Source: Amarobacter sp035326025
Lineage (GTDB): Bacteria > Chloroflexota > Dehalococcoidia > Tepidiformales > Tepidiformaceae
NCBI GenBank assembly: GCA_035326025.1
Contig: DAOKYT010000003.1
Location: forward strand, 27,948 to 91,947
DNA length: 64,000 nucleotides
Direction: 5' to 3'
Shown here piece by piece: positions 23,470-32,715 of the stretch; position 1 is the stretch's first letter, and each line of letters starts with the position of its first letter. A program made the translations under genes and the position numbers. The notes beneath the pieces were generated by a model. It worked only from the letters and a program-made list of their open reading frames with translations, was not told the DNA's origin and ran no database searches.

Positions 23470-24915
23470 TTAGCCTCCGGCCTCCCGGGGCCCCGGGCCT
23501 CGCTCCTCCGCGCCAGCACCGCCCGCGGCCTCCGCGGCGTCTCCGGCGCGAATGTCCCGCAACGTCGCTTCGCGGTCATTCTCCAGCCGCCGGTGCTTCG
23601 GCACCGCCACCCGCTGCGAGAGGTAGATGCCGCGATGGCCGCTCACGAAGTACGAAACGAAGCATGCCACCGCCATGTACGTCCCGTTCTCGGCGCCGAA
23701 CAGCTCGATGCCCATCACCGTGCACGCCAGGGGCGTATTGGCCGCGCCCGCGAACACGGCCACGAACCCCAGCGCCGCGAACAGGTCGGCCGGCGCCTGG
23801 AGCAGGCCGGCCAGCACGTTCCCCAGCGAAGCGCCGACAAAGAACAACGGCGTCACTTCGCCGCCCTTGAACCCGCTCGCCAGCGTCAGCGCCGTGAACA
23901 CCATCTTCCAGGCCCACGCGAACGCCGGCGCGCCACCGTCCTCGAAGCTCGACACGATGGAGGTGCCCCCCTCCGGATTCGTCACACCCAGCCCCAGGTA
24001 GGCGGTCGAACCGATCGCCCACGCCAACCCCACCACCAGCACTCCACCGGCGGCCGGCCGCAGGAGCGGGCTCGAGATGAACCGCCGGTAGAGCCCGGCG
24101 AGCCCATGGGTCAACTCGCCGAATGCCATCGCCGCCACCCCGAACACCACGCCGCCCGCCACGGCCTTTGCCATCAGCCAGGCATCGAACGGCAGCGTCC
24201 CCCCCGTCCCCCGCACGGTCGCGACCGAGTAATGCGTGTGGTGAGCGCCCCACGCGGCGGTAACGAAGTCCGCCCCCAGGCTCGCGAAGAGCACGGGGAT
24301 GAGGGCCCCGTATTCCATGCGCCCGATGGCGATGACCTCCATGGCGAAGATCGCCCCGGCGAGCGGCGTACCGAACACGGCCCCGAATCCCGCCGCCACG
24401 CCGGCCATCAGGAACACCCGGAGCTCCTCGGGCGAAAGGCGCAGCCAGTGGTTCAGCCCTCCCGCGATGCCGCCCCCGATCTGTACGGCGGTCCCCTCGC
24501 GCCCCGCCGAGCCCCCAAACAGGTGCGTCATCACGGTGCCGGTAAGGATGAGCGGAGCCATCCGCGCTGGCACGCCCGCCCCCGGCCGGTGGATGCGATC
24601 GACGATCAGGTTGTTCCCGGCCTCCACCTCCCGCCCCAGCACCCGGTACATGCCGCCCACCGCGACGCCTGCCAGCGGCAGGAACACGATGATCCATTCG
24701 TGCTCCCAGCGGAAGGCCGTGACCTCATCGAGCGCCCAGAGGAACAACGCGCATGCCGACCCCACCAGCGCGGCCAGCGGCGTGAGCAGCACCCCCCAGC
24801 GCAGCAGGTACCGCACCGAGGCCGCGTGACCGGCCGCATCGAGCAGCCCGAGCACGCGCCGGCCCGCAATCGCGGCCGCTCCCGTGCGCTCCCGTGGTCC
24901 CTGGTCCTTCGGCAA
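23470..24915 (-). CDS. CLC-F type fluoride/proton antiporter
   Basis: A 481-residue CLC channel-family protein with about ten membrane segments. The residues that line the anion path are those of the fluoride-exporting CLC-F branch rather than chloride CLCs: EAGNNLI in place of GSGIP, and GGSAGREGTAVQ in place of GREGP; FKGGEVTPLF follows. It exports fluoride using the proton gradient. The TTG at 24915 lies directly behind the fluoride riboswitch terminator; its Shine-Dalgarno AGGAG (24928-24924) is inside the 3' arm of that hairpin. A GTG about 20 codons later is an alternative start. The stop abuts the convergent receiver gene. Confidence 0.92.
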   Translation of the reverse strand: MPKDQGPRERTGAAAIAGRRVLGLLDAAGHAASVRYLLRWGVLLTPLAALVGSACALFLWALDEVTAFRWEHEWIIVFLPLAGVAVGGMYRVLGREVEAGNNLIVDRIHRPGAGVPARMAPLILTGTVMTHLFGGSAGREGTAVQIGGGIAGGLNHWLRLSPEELRVFLMAGVAAGFGAVFGTPLAGAIFAMEVIAIGRMEYGALIPVLFASLGADFVTAAWGAHHTHYSVATVRGTGGTLPFDAWLMAKAVAGGVVFGVAAMAFGELTHGLAGLYRRFISSPLLRPAAGGVLVVGLAWAIGSTAYLGLGVTNPEGGTSIVSSFEDGGAPAFAWAWKMVFTALTLASGFKGGEVTPLFFVGASLGNVLAGLLQAPADLFAALGFVAVFAGAANTPLACTVMGIELFGAENGTYMAVACFVSYFVSGHRGIYLSQRVAVPKHRRLENDREATLRDIRAGDAAEAAGGAGAEERGPGPREAGG

Positions 24916-24950
24916 ACAAAAGACTCCTACGAATCGGAATCGTAGGAGTC
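24914..24950 (-). terminator. intrinsic terminator of the fluoride riboswitch
   Basis: On the minus strand GACTCCTACGA pairs with TCGTAGGAGTC across a short loop and is followed by TTTTGTTT. The 5' arm overlaps the last bases of the aptamer (GATGACTCCTAC), so ligand binding would disfavour the hairpin, an ON switch. The 3' arm contains the AGGAG ribosome-binding sequence of the downstream gene. Confidence 0.85.
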
Positions 24951-24996
24951 ATCAGCGCGTACGGCGTACGGCGGTTCTCGGCGGCACTCCATCGCC
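24942..24996 (-). promoter_or_regulatory. fluoride riboswitch (crcB motif)
   Basis: Minus strand: GGCGATGGAGTGCCGCC, then GAACCGCC, a variable hairpin GTACGCCGTACGC, and GCTGATGACTCCTAC. These are the conserved blocks of the crcB RNA (GGNGATGG, CCGCC, AACCGCC, GCTGATGRCNCCT). It precedes a CLC-F gene, the expected target, and merges into an intrinsic terminator. The ligand is inferred from the strong family match plus the target gene. Confidence 0.93.
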
Positions 24997-25043
24997 TTCA
25001 CCCGGGAGAATAGCCCTGGCCCGGGGAGTGTGTCCAGCCGGCT

Positions 25044-26372
25044 CTACTCCCGCGCCGGGCCGCTCTGGCGCAACAGCTTCAAGAACTGCTCATCCCCCTG
25101 GAGGATCGCCAGCCTCGGGTCGGCGGCTGCCTCGCGTGCGTACCCCGGGTCGATCTCGAGCGTCCGCGCCACGTGCCGCAGCGCTTCCTCGCGATTCCCC
25201 AGCGCGGCCGACGCCTGGGCGGCGCCATACTGGGCCGCCGCATCGGTCGCATCGAGCCGGATCGCCTCGCGGAAGTCCACGAGCGCCGCCGCCGCATCGC
25301 CCCCGTGCAGGTGCGCGAGCCCCCGGTTCACCATCACGGTCGAATCCGTCGGGTCGGCCGCCAGCGCGGCGTTGAAGTCGCTCAGCGCCCCGGGGTAGTT
25401 CCCCCGGTACAGGTGCAGCATCCCGCGGTTGTTCAGCGCGTCGGCATCGTTGGGCTGCAACTCCAGCGCGCGGTTGTAGTCCGCAAGCGCCTGCTCCAGG
25501 TCGCCCGCCCGGGTGCGCGCGTTCGCCCGGTTGTAGTAGGCCGCGGTGAGTTCGCCATCCATCTCGATTGCCTGCGTGTACCGCTCGATGGCCAGCCCAT
25601 ACTGCCCGACGTTGAAGTAGACGTTGCCCTCATCCAGGTACGATTCCGCCGTCCGGCGCGGCGGCGGGACGATAGGCGCCGGCTCCAGGTCCGTGAGCGC
25701 CTCCTCAACCGAATCGAGCAGCCCCTGTTCCGGGGCGGGCGCCTCTTCCGCGGGCGCCTCGGGAGTTGCCGCGAGCGCATCGAACGCCGCCGTCAGCACA
25801 TCGTCAGCCCCTGGCCCGGCGACCTCGCCGCCCGGGTCCCTCCCGAATTCGGCCGGTTCCAGGGTCTCTTCGGCCAGCGGCGGCGTCTCCTCGGTCGCAA
25901 CGGCGGCCGGTCCAGCCGGCTCCTCCCCGGGCCCCGGGGCAAGCTCCGCGGGGATCTCCTCCAGCAGGTCGCGCCCGTGTTCAGCCGCCTCGATGAGTTC
26001 CTCGAACGCGGTCTCCGGCGCCAGCAGTTCGGCCGCGGCCTGCTCCGCTTCGAGCGCGACCTCCACCGGTGCGGCCTCAACCAGCGCCCCCGCCGCATCC
26101 AGCGCGATATCCACCGGGGCAGCATCGGGCGGGGGCGCCATCCCCTCGGACTCCGCCTGCGCGATCTCTTCCGCCAGCTCCCCGGCGTCTCCGGCAGGCT
26201 CGGGCTCTTCGGGTCGCGCCGGGGGGGCGGCGGGCGGGGACGGCTCCACCGTGGGCGGAGTCCACGCTGGCGGCCCTGGCGCCGGCGCTCGCCGCCGCCA
26301 GACCGACGCAACCACAACCACCGCCACCGAGACCACTCCGAGGATCGCCAGAAGGCGGAGGAGGCGTTTCAC
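25044..26372 (-). CDS. TPR-repeat protein with N-terminal membrane anchor
   Basis: A 442-residue protein. GTG at 26372 starts MKRLLRLLAILGVVSVAVVVVASVWRRR, a single membrane anchor; residues 30-260 are Pro/Ala/Glu-rich and acidic, and the C-terminal 180 residues hold five TPRs (YFNVGQYGLAIERYTQAIEMDG, AYYNRANARTRAGDLEQALADYNRALEL, and so on). Probably extracytoplasmic scaffolding; no specific function. The GTG overlaps the TGA of the preceding small gene (GTGA), so the two form an operon. The in-frame extension upstream to 26507 is the shadow of that gene. Confidence 0.85.
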   Translation of the reverse strand: MKRLLRLLAILGVVSVAVVVVASVWRRRAPAPGPPAWTPPTVEPSPPAAPPARPEEPEPAGDAGELAEEIAQAESEGMAPPPDAAPVDIALDAAGALVEAAPVEVALEAEQAAAELLAPETAFEELIEAAEHGRDLLEEIPAELAPGPGEEPAGPAAVATEETPPLAEETLEPAEFGRDPGGEVAGPGADDVLTAAFDALAATPEAPAEEAPAPEQGLLDSVEEALTDLEPAPIVPPPRRTAESYLDEGNVYFNVGQYGLAIERYTQAIEMDGELTAAYYNRANARTRAGDLEQALADYNRALELQPNDADALNNRGMLHLYRGNYPGALSDFNAALAADPTDSTVMVNRGLAHLHGGDAAAALVDFREAIRLDATDAAAQYGAAQASAALGNREEALRHVARTLEIDPGYAREAAADPRLAILQGDEQFLKLLRQSGPARE

Positions 26373-26773
26373 GTGCTCGCCCCGGCTTCCCGCTCGAGCA
26401 GGTGCTCCGTCACGGCGACAAGCCCCGCGTACGCATACACCAGGTAGTCGCGCGGGTGCAGGTCCACCTTCTTCAGCGTCTCCTTGCGCGCGGTCACGGG
26501 ATCCCACGAGCCAGTGAGCTCGATCGACTCGTGGTCGATGCCCATCTGGAGCTCGTAGAGCTCCCCATCGCCGCAGACCACGATGCAGCCGCGTTCCGGG
26601 TCACCGGCGAGCCCGGCCTCGCACTCGATCGCGTTCGTGAACAACGCGTTCGGGAACGGCGGGAAGGGGTCCAGCTCGGCGCAGGCTTCCTTCAACAGCT
26701 GCTGGAGCTGCATCGCCGCCCGTTCGAGCACCATGTCGGCCTGGGTTTTCCGCAACAGTGCCTGGTTTGCCAT
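26369..26773 (-). CDS. conserved hypothetical protein
   Basis: A 134-residue soluble protein I cannot name. It opens with an amphipathic helix (MANQALLRKTQADMVLERAAMQLQQLLKEACAELDPF), then a beta-rich part (GCIVVCGDGELYELQMGIDHESIELTGSWDPVTARKETLKKVDLHPRDYLVYAY) and a C-terminal helix. ATG 26773 is preferred; a GTG at 26803 in frame is possible. It is coupled by GTGA to the TPR protein and lies 50 bp from an assembly gap. Confidence 0.65.
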   Translation of the reverse strand: MANQALLRKTQADMVLERAAMQLQQLLKEACAELDPFPPFPNALFTNAIECEAGLAGDPERGCIVVCGDGELYELQMGIDHESIELTGSWDPVTARKETLKKVDLHPRDYLVYAYAGLVAVTEHLLEREAGAST

Positions 26774-26822
26774 CTGTTGGAGGAGTATAGGAGGTCGCGC
26801 CACTTCCGGTCTCTGTGTTCAC

Positions 26823-26922
26823 NNNNNNNNNNNNNNNNNNNNNNNNNNNNNNNNNNNNNNNNNNNNNNNNNNNNNNNNNNNNNNNNNNNNNNNNNNNNNN
26901 NNNNNNNNNNNNNNNNNNNNNN
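26823..26922. other. assembly gap of 100 N
   Basis: A run of exactly 100 N, the conventional length for a scaffold join of unknown size. Order and distance of the flanking genes are therefore not certain. Confidence 0.99.
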
Positions 26923-26923
26923 G

Positions 26924-27202
26924 TCAGACGGTGTAGGGGACTCCATCCGAATCCGTGTAAAGGTCAGGCTCATCAGCCAACCAGTCGAAAGATTCGCCCG
27001 ACATGGCTATCCGCGCGAGATCGTCGCTGGTCACTTCGCCGTCGAGAATCACCGGCAGCCCTCCCGGTGCGAGGTAGCGCACGGAAGCGGCGATGAGCTT
27101 TTCAGGCCTTGGGTGATGGGCGCGGGCGACGGCCTCCAGCCGTGGGAGTTCGTCGTCACCGATGGGAAAGTCAACATCGCCATTTGAGTCATTCCACAGC
27201 AC
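26924..27202 (-). CDS. small hypothetical protein
   Basis: A 92-residue acidic protein ending two bases after the gap. GTG at 27202 is preceded by GGAGGAGGAGG at a good distance and starts MLWNDSNGDVDFPIGDDELPRLEAVARAHHP. It has the composition of a soluble domain with LIAASVRYLAPGGLPVILDGEVTSDDLARIAM and a very acidic C-terminus. Not recognised. Upstream (27240-27305) are short iterations of GGCAATC of unknown meaning. Confidence 0.5.
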   Translation of the reverse strand: MLWNDSNGDVDFPIGDDELPRLEAVARAHHPRPEKLIAASVRYLAPGGLPVILDGEVTSDDLARIAMSGESFDWLADEPDLYTDSDGVPYTV

Positions 27203-27358
27203 CGCCAATGCCCTCCTCCTCCCCCGCCAGGCGCACTTCGAACTTCGCCATTCGAACTTCCCCCGGTCCGGCCAAATCGGCAATCGGCAATCGGTAATCC
27301 ACAATTGTCGGGCTGGGCCGGGTGGTTGGCCCGGGTGTAGACTGGGCCTCCCGGAGAT

Positions 27359-30300
27359 ATGTTCACCCATCTACACACTCACACCGAGTTCTCGCTCCTC
27401 GATGGTATGAGCAAGATGGCCCCGCTCATGGACCGGGTGAAGGCGCTCGGCCAGGAAGCCATCGCCATGACCGACCATGGCGCGCTCTATGGCGCCATCG
27501 ATTTCTACCGCGAAGCCACCGCCCGCGGCATCAAACCGATCATCGGCGTCGAGGCCTACGTTGCCCCCGGCTCACGCCACTCCCGCGAGCGCGGCGATTC
27601 CTCCCCCTACCACCTCGTCATGCTCGCCCGCGACATGACCGGCTATAAGAACCTCATCGCCCTGGTCACCCGGGCCAACCTCGAAGGCTACTACTACAAG
27701 CCCCGCATCGACCGCGAGCTCATCGAAAAACACGCCGCCGGCATCACCGTCCTCAGCGGCTGCCCCTCCTCCGAATTCCACCGCCGCATCCAGGAAGGCG
27801 ACCGCGAAGGCGCCATCGCCGTCGCCCGCTACTACCGCGATGTCTTCGATGGCCACTACTACCTCGAAGTCCAGGACCACGGCGACGCGAAGTTCACCCG
27901 CCTCAACCCCGTCATCGCCGGTATCGGCCGCGACCTCGGCATCCCCGTCGTCGCCACCAACGATAGCCACTACACGCTCCCCGAAGAGGCCGAGGCGCAC
28001 GACGTGCTCCTCTGCATCGGCACCAACGCCACCGTCGACCAGGAAGGCCGCTACAGGTTCGATGGCCAGGGATACCACGTGAAGAGCGAGGAAGAGATGC
28101 TCGCCCTCTTCCCCGGCAACCCGGAGTTCATCTCCAACACCATGCTCGTCGCCAACGAATGCGACCTCGACCTCACGTTCGACCGCCAGCTCCTCCCGGA
28201 GCCGCCCGTGCCCCCCGGCCGCACCAGCGACGACTACCTCGCCGAACTCTGCTTCCGCGGCCTCCGCGAACGCTTCGGCGATGTCACCCCCGAGCTCGAA
28301 CAGCGCCTCACCTACGAGCTCGATGTGCTCCGCCAGACCGGCTTTACGGACTACATGTTCGTCGTGAAGGAGATCGCCGATTACGCCCGCAAGGCTGGCA
28401 TCAAGATGGGTGTGCGCGGGTCAGCCGCCGCCTCCCTCGTCCTCTACGTCCTCCATGTCACCGACATCGACCCCGTTGCCAATCGCCTCGTGTTCGAACG
28501 CTTCCTCAACCTCGAACGCCGCGAGATGCCCGATGTCGATTTCGACTTCGCCGATGACCGCCGCGACGAGATGATCCGCTTCGCCTATGAGCGCTATGGC
28601 AGGGACCGCGTTGCCCAGATCATCACCTTCGGGACGCTCGGCGCGAAGGCCGCCATCCGCGATGTCGGCCGCGCCCTGGGCCTCTCCTACGCCGAAACCG
28701 ACCGCGTCGCCCGCCTTGTCCCCGAAGTCCTCCACATCAGCCTCCCCGAGGCCCTCGAACAGTCGCAGGAGATGAAGGACGCCTACGAGTCCGACCCCAG
28801 GGTGCGGCGCCTGATCGACACCGCGAAGCAGCTCGAAGGCGTCGCCCGCCACGCCTCTACCCACGCCGCGGGCGTCGTTATCTCACGCGACCCGCTGATC
28901 GAGCACGTGCCGCTGCAGCGCCCCAGCAAGGGCGATGAGGACAGCATCCCCACCACCCAGTTCGCCATGGAGCAGGTCGCCCGGATCGGCCTCCTGAAGA
29001 TGGACTTCCTGGGCCTTTCCAACCTCACCATCCTCCAGCGCGCCGTCGACCTCGTCCGCGAAACAACCGGCGACGAACTCGATATCGTCCACCTCCCCGA
29101 TGGCGACCCGAAAACCATGGAGATGCTCGGCAAGGGCGAGACCTTCGGGGTGTTCCAGCTGGAATCGGCCGGCATGCGCCGCTACATCCAGGACCTGCAG
29201 CCCACCACCATCTCCGACCTCTGCGCCATGGTCGCCCTGTACCGCCCCGGCCCCATGCAGCACTCCCCCCGCTCCACCGATGGCAAGCACGGCCGCATCC
29301 AGACCCCCTCCCCCCATCCCCGCCTCGCCGACATCCTCGATGAGACCTACGGCGTCATCGTCTACCAGGACCAGGTGCTCCTCATCGCCCGCGAATTCGC
29401 GGGCTACTCCCTCGGCCAGGCCGACATCATGCGCAAGGCCATGGGCAAGAAGAAGGCGGAAATCATGGCCGAGGAGCGCGGCCGCTTCATCTCCGGCGCC
29501 GTCGCCAACGGCTACCGCGAGGAGGAAGCCGCCGCCGTCTTCGACCTCATCGAGCCGTTCGCGGGCTACGCCTTCAACAAGGCCCACAGCTGGTGCTACG
29601 GCCATATCGCCTACCAGACCGCCTGGCTCAAGGCCAACTACCCCGTCCAGTACATGACCGCGCTCCTCCAGCTCACCCGGAACGCGCCCGATACCCATGC
29701 CCGCATCGCCGCCGCCGTGGCCGAATGCTCGAAGCTCGGCATCGAAGTCCTCCCGCCCGATATCAACAGGAGCTTCGACAACTTCTCCGTGGAGCGCCGC
29801 CAGGATGGCTCCCTCGCCATCCGCTTCGGCCTCGGCGTCGTGAAAAACGTCGGCAACGCCGCCTGCGAAGGCATCATCGCCGAGCGCGAAAAGGGCGGCA
29901 TCTACCGCGATATCGAGGACTTCTGCAAGCGCGCCGACCTCTCCTCCGCCAACTCCCGCGCCATCGAACACCTCGCCAGGGCCGGCGCCTTCGACCTCCT
30001 GGGCGACCGCGGCACCATCGTCATGAACGCCGAACGCCTGGTCTCCCTCGCAAGGAAGGAGCGCGAGCTCCGTGAAAGCGGCCAGGCCACCATGTTCGAC
30101 CTGTTTGGGAGCCAGGTCGAAACCCCGCTGCCCGCCCTCGAGCTCGAGCCCTCCCCCGCCCGCAAGGAGGACATGCTCGCATGGGAAAAGGAACTCCTCG
30201 GCGTCTACGTCTCCGAACACCCCTTCAAGGCCGTCGCCCAGGATGTCGCCCGCTACGCCACCCACACCCTCGCCGACCTCACCCCCGAGCTGGCCGGACA

Positions 30301-31048
30301 GACTGTGTCCGTCGCCGGGCTCGTCCACCGCGTCCAGGCCCGCGTGACCCGCGATGGCCGCAAGTTCTACGTCGTCGGCCTCGAAGACCTCTCGGCCAGC
30401 GCCGAGCTCACGGTCTGGAGCGACACCATCGAGCTCACCGGCGAAGAGATCTGGGCCGAGGGGCGCGTCCTCGTCTGCTCCGTCGAAGTCCGCGACCGCG
30501 GCGACCGCATCAACCTGAACGTGCGCAAGGCCGCCGCCCCGGATTCGCCCGGGGGCACCGCCGCCGTTTTGGGGGCCAAACGGTGGCAGGAAGAGGCCCC
30601 CAGGCGGCCCCCGCCCCGCCCACAGGAGGAGCCCCGCGCCGAGAACGCCCCGGGGCCGGCGCGCAACGGCGGCGGCTATGGCGAGGCTCCCGGCGGCACG
30701 AACGGCCGAAACGGGGGCTATCCGGGGACGGGCGCCACCACCGAGGCCTCCCGCCCGGGCATCGTCCCGCCGGTGGCGCCGGAGAACGCGCGGCTCACGA
30801 TCACGCTCTTCGAGACGGAGGACGTGATCGCGGATGAGGCGCTCCTGAAGATGGTCGTCTCGATGTTGAAGGACAGCCCGGGGAGTGATGAGGTGCGGCT
30901 GGTGATCCGCGATACGGCGGGGGAGGAGATGGAGTTCGACTTCCCGCGGGCAGCGGCCAGCGATGACCTGGCGCGCAGCATCCGGTCGGTACTGGGGAAC
31001 CGCGGGAGCGTGCGGATCACCGCTCCGAAAGTGGCGGGGGCGGCGTAA
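27359..31048 (+). CDS. dnaE: DNA polymerase III alpha subunit
   Basis: The replicative polymerase, 1229 residues. N-terminal PHP domain (MFTHLHTHTEFSLLDGMSK, GALYGAIDFY), then the Pol III palm with GVRGSAAASLVLYVLH and the catalytic acidic triad region REMPDVDFDFADDRRDEMI, fingers (FGTLGAKAAIRDVGRALG), the SGRA.. type APDTH/ERLVSLA regions, a tandem HhH region (YAFNKAHSWCYGHIAYQTAWLKANYPVQYM) and an OB-fold near residue 980-1040. The C-terminal 130 residues hold a Pro/Gly-rich linker and a small domain. The PHP metal ligands look conserved, so it may be an active proofreading type. Monocistronic. Confidence 0.97.
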   Translation: MFTHLHTHTEFSLLDGMSKMAPLMDRVKALGQEAIAMTDHGALYGAIDFYREATARGIKPIIGVEAYVAPGSRHSRERGDSSPYHLVMLARDMTGYKNLIALVTRANLEGYYYKPRIDRELIEKHAAGITVLSGCPSSEFHRRIQEGDREGAIAVARYYRDVFDGHYYLEVQDHGDAKFTRLNPVIAGIGRDLGIPVVATNDSHYTLPEEAEAHDVLLCIGTNATVDQEGRYRFDGQGYHVKSEEEMLALFPGNPEFISNTMLVANECDLDLTFDRQLLPEPPVPPGRTSDDYLAELCFRGLRERFGDVTPELEQRLTYELDVLRQTGFTDYMFVVKEIADYARKAGIKMGVRGSAAASLVLYVLHVTDIDPVANRLVFERFLNLERREMPDVDFDFADDRRDEMIRFAYERYGRDRVAQIITFGTLGAKAAIRDVGRALGLSYAETDRVARLVPEVLHISLPEALEQSQEMKDAYESDPRVRRLIDTAKQLEGVARHASTHAAGVVISRDPLIEHVPLQRPSKGDEDSIPTTQFAMEQVARIGLLKMDFLGLSNLTILQRAVDLVRETTGDELDIVHLPDGDPKTMEMLGKGETFGVFQLESAGMRRYIQDLQPTTISDLCAMVALYRPGPMQHSPRSTDGKHGRIQTPSPHPRLADILDETYGVIVYQDQVLLIAREFAGYSLGQADIMRKAMGKKKAEIMAEERGRFISGAVANGYREEEAAAVFDLIEPFAGYAFNKAHSWCYGHIAYQTAWLKANYPVQYMTALLQLTRNAPDTHARIAAAVAECSKLGIEVLPPDINRSFDNFSVERRQDGSLAIRFGLGVVKNVGNAACEGIIAEREKGGIYRDIEDFCKRADLSSANSRAIEHLARAGAFDLLGDRGTIVMNAERLVSLARKERELRESGQATMFDLFGSQVETPLPALELEPSPARKEDMLAWEKELLGVYVSEHPFKAVAQDVARYATHTLADLTPELAGQTVSVAGLVHRVQARVTRDGRKFYVVGLEDLSASAELTVWSDTIELTGEEIWAEGRVLVCSVEVRDRGDRINLNVRKAAAPDSPGGTAAVLGAKRWQEEAPRRPPPRPQEEPRAENAPGPARNGGGYGEAPGGTNGRNGGYPGTGATTEASRPGIVPPVAPENARLTITLFETEDVIADEALLKMVVSMLKDSPGSDEVRLVIRDTAGEEMEFDFPRAAASDDLARSIRSVLGNRGSVRITAPKVAGAA

Positions 31049-31100
31049 GGGGCGCGCGCCCGAAACACGGCGGCAACGGAAACGTCATATCCCGTTCATG

Positions 31101-31121
31101 CTGGCGAAACGCCGGCGTTTT
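31101..31121 (+). terminator. weak intrinsic terminator after dnaE
   Basis: CTGGCG pairs with CGCCGG over an AAA loop and is followed by CGTTTTG. The stem is only six pairs with one G-T, so termination may be partial. Confidence 0.4.
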
Positions 31122-31158
31122 GTGCTCCTCGTAGCATCGGCCGCTTGAGGAGGCCTGA

Positions 31159-32715
31159 ATGAACAAATTCGAGGCGATGAAGGCGGAAAAGGACGGGCTC
31201 GACATCTGGCCCGCGCTGCTGGAATACGCGGCCGCGGATACGCCCGTCGAGGAGATCGGCGAGGACGACCTGCACCGGATGAAGTGGTTTGGCGTGTTCC
31301 ACCGGCCCCAGCGGCCGGGCACGTTCATGATGCGGCTGCGGGTGCCCGGCGGCGTACTGACGAGCCGCCAATTGGCAACGGTGGCCGAGGTGGCGCGGGC
31401 CTACGGCCACGACACGATCGACCTCACGACGCGGCAGGGATTGCAACTGCGAGACCTGCGCCTGCCAGACATCCCGGCGGTGATCATGCGGCTCGAGGGC
31501 GTGGGGTTGACCACCCGCCAGACGGGAATGGATAACGTGCGGAACTTCATCGGTTGCCCGCTGGCGGGGATCGATGGGTTGGAGCTGTTCGATTCCACCC
31601 CGCTGGTGCAGGCCCTGACCGAGGCGCACCGGGCCGCCGGCAAGAGCCTGAGCAACCTGCCGCGCAAGTTGAACGTCTCCGTCGCCGGCTGCCGCGATGA
31701 TTGCGGCCACGCGCAGACGCAGGACATCGGGTTTGTGCCGGCCACGGCCGAGTTCGACGGGAGGCGGCTGGCGGGCTTCAACGTCCTCGTCGGCGGGGCG
31801 TTGGGGGGCACGTCTCCGCGGCTGGCCACCCCGCTCGATGTGTTCCTCCGCCCGGGCGAGGTGGTGCCCTTCTTCATCGCGCTGGTGGAGGTGTTTCGCG
31901 ACAATGGCCCGCGGGAGGTGCGGACGCGGGCGCGCCTGAAGTGGCTCATTGCGGAGTGGGGCGAGGAGCGGCTGCGGGCCGAGGTGGAGGCGCGGCTCGG
32001 CTTCTCGCTTATGCGGGCGGGGGTAGATGAGCGCCTGCGCGTGGCCGGCGACCACCTGGGCATCCACCCGCAGCGCCAGCCGGGGCTCAACTACATCGGC
32101 CTGCACGTGCCGGTGGGCCGCGCCACGGCCGACGACCTGGAGGAGCTCGCCCGGCTTGCGGATGTCTACGGGCGGGGCGAAGTCCGGCTCACGGTAGACC
32201 AGAGCGTGGTGGTGCCGCACGTCGCCGATGCGGCGCTTTCGGGGTTCCTGGGCGAGCCGCTCCTGGCAAGGCTGCGCCCCAACCCGCCCGCCGTTTGGCG
32301 CAATCTTGTCGCGTGCACGGGGAACGACTACTGCCACTTCTCGCTCATCGACACCAAGACGCACGCGTTCAACCTGGCGACCGAGCTGGAGCGCAAGGGA
32401 ATCCAGGTGCCGAAGGGGACACGCATCCATGTGAGCGGCTGCGTGCACGCCTGCGGCAAACACCACATCGGCGACATCGGCCTGCAGGGGGCGAACATCC
32501 GCCTGGGCGACCGGGTCGAAGAGGCGGTCACGGTTTACGCCGGCGGCCGTCTCGGAGAAGACGCCCGGCTGGCGGCGAAGGTGCTCGATAACGTGCACGT
32601 GGCGGACCTGCCGGTGCTCGTCGAGGCACTCGTGCGGCAGCGCTTCCAGCAGACGGTCCCGCTTTCGGTGATGCGCCTGCTCGAACACACCAACACGCTG
32701 GAGCCGGTGGGATGA
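31159..32715 (+). CDS. ferredoxin-dependent nitrite/sulfite reductase (siroheme, 4Fe-4S)
   Basis: A 518-residue assimilatory reductase of the NirA/Sir family. It has two ferredoxin-like half domains and the siroheme/4Fe-4S ligand motifs: CTGNDYC and GCVHACGKHHIGDIGL near the C-terminus (C-X5-C and C-X3-C), and an earlier degenerate copy VAGCRDDCGHAQTQDIGF. TTRQGLQLRDL is the family's substrate-anion region. Nitrite is favoured over sulfite because the next gene, overlapping by four bases, is an FNT nitrite/formate channel. The ATG follows GAGGAGGCC by seven bases. Confidence 0.9.
   Translation: MNKFEAMKAEKDGLDIWPALLEYAAADTPVEEIGEDDLHRMKWFGVFHRPQRPGTFMMRLRVPGGVLTSRQLATVAEVARAYGHDTIDLTTRQGLQLRDLRLPDIPAVIMRLEGVGLTTRQTGMDNVRNFIGCPLAGIDGLELFDSTPLVQALTEAHRAAGKSLSNLPRKLNVSVAGCRDDCGHAQTQDIGFVPATAEFDGRRLAGFNVLVGGALGGTSPRLATPLDVFLRPGEVVPFFIALVEVFRDNGPREVRTRARLKWLIAEWGEERLRAEVEARLGFSLMRAGVDERLRVAGDHLGIHPQRQPGLNYIGLHVPVGRATADDLEELARLADVYGRGEVRLTVDQSVVVPHVADAALSGFLGEPLLARLRPNPPAVWRNLVACTGNDYCHFSLIDTKTHAFNLATELERKGIQVPKGTRIHVSGCVHACGKHHIGDIGLQGANIRLGDRVEEAVTVYAGGRLGEDARLAAKVLDNVHVADLPVLVEALVRQRFQQTVPLSVMRLLEHTNTLEPVG

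Noticed and set aside
26363..26376. GTTTCACGTG, resembling parS
   Set aside because: Only one half matches; it is the start of the TPR gene (GTG AAA CGC) and far from the parS cluster.
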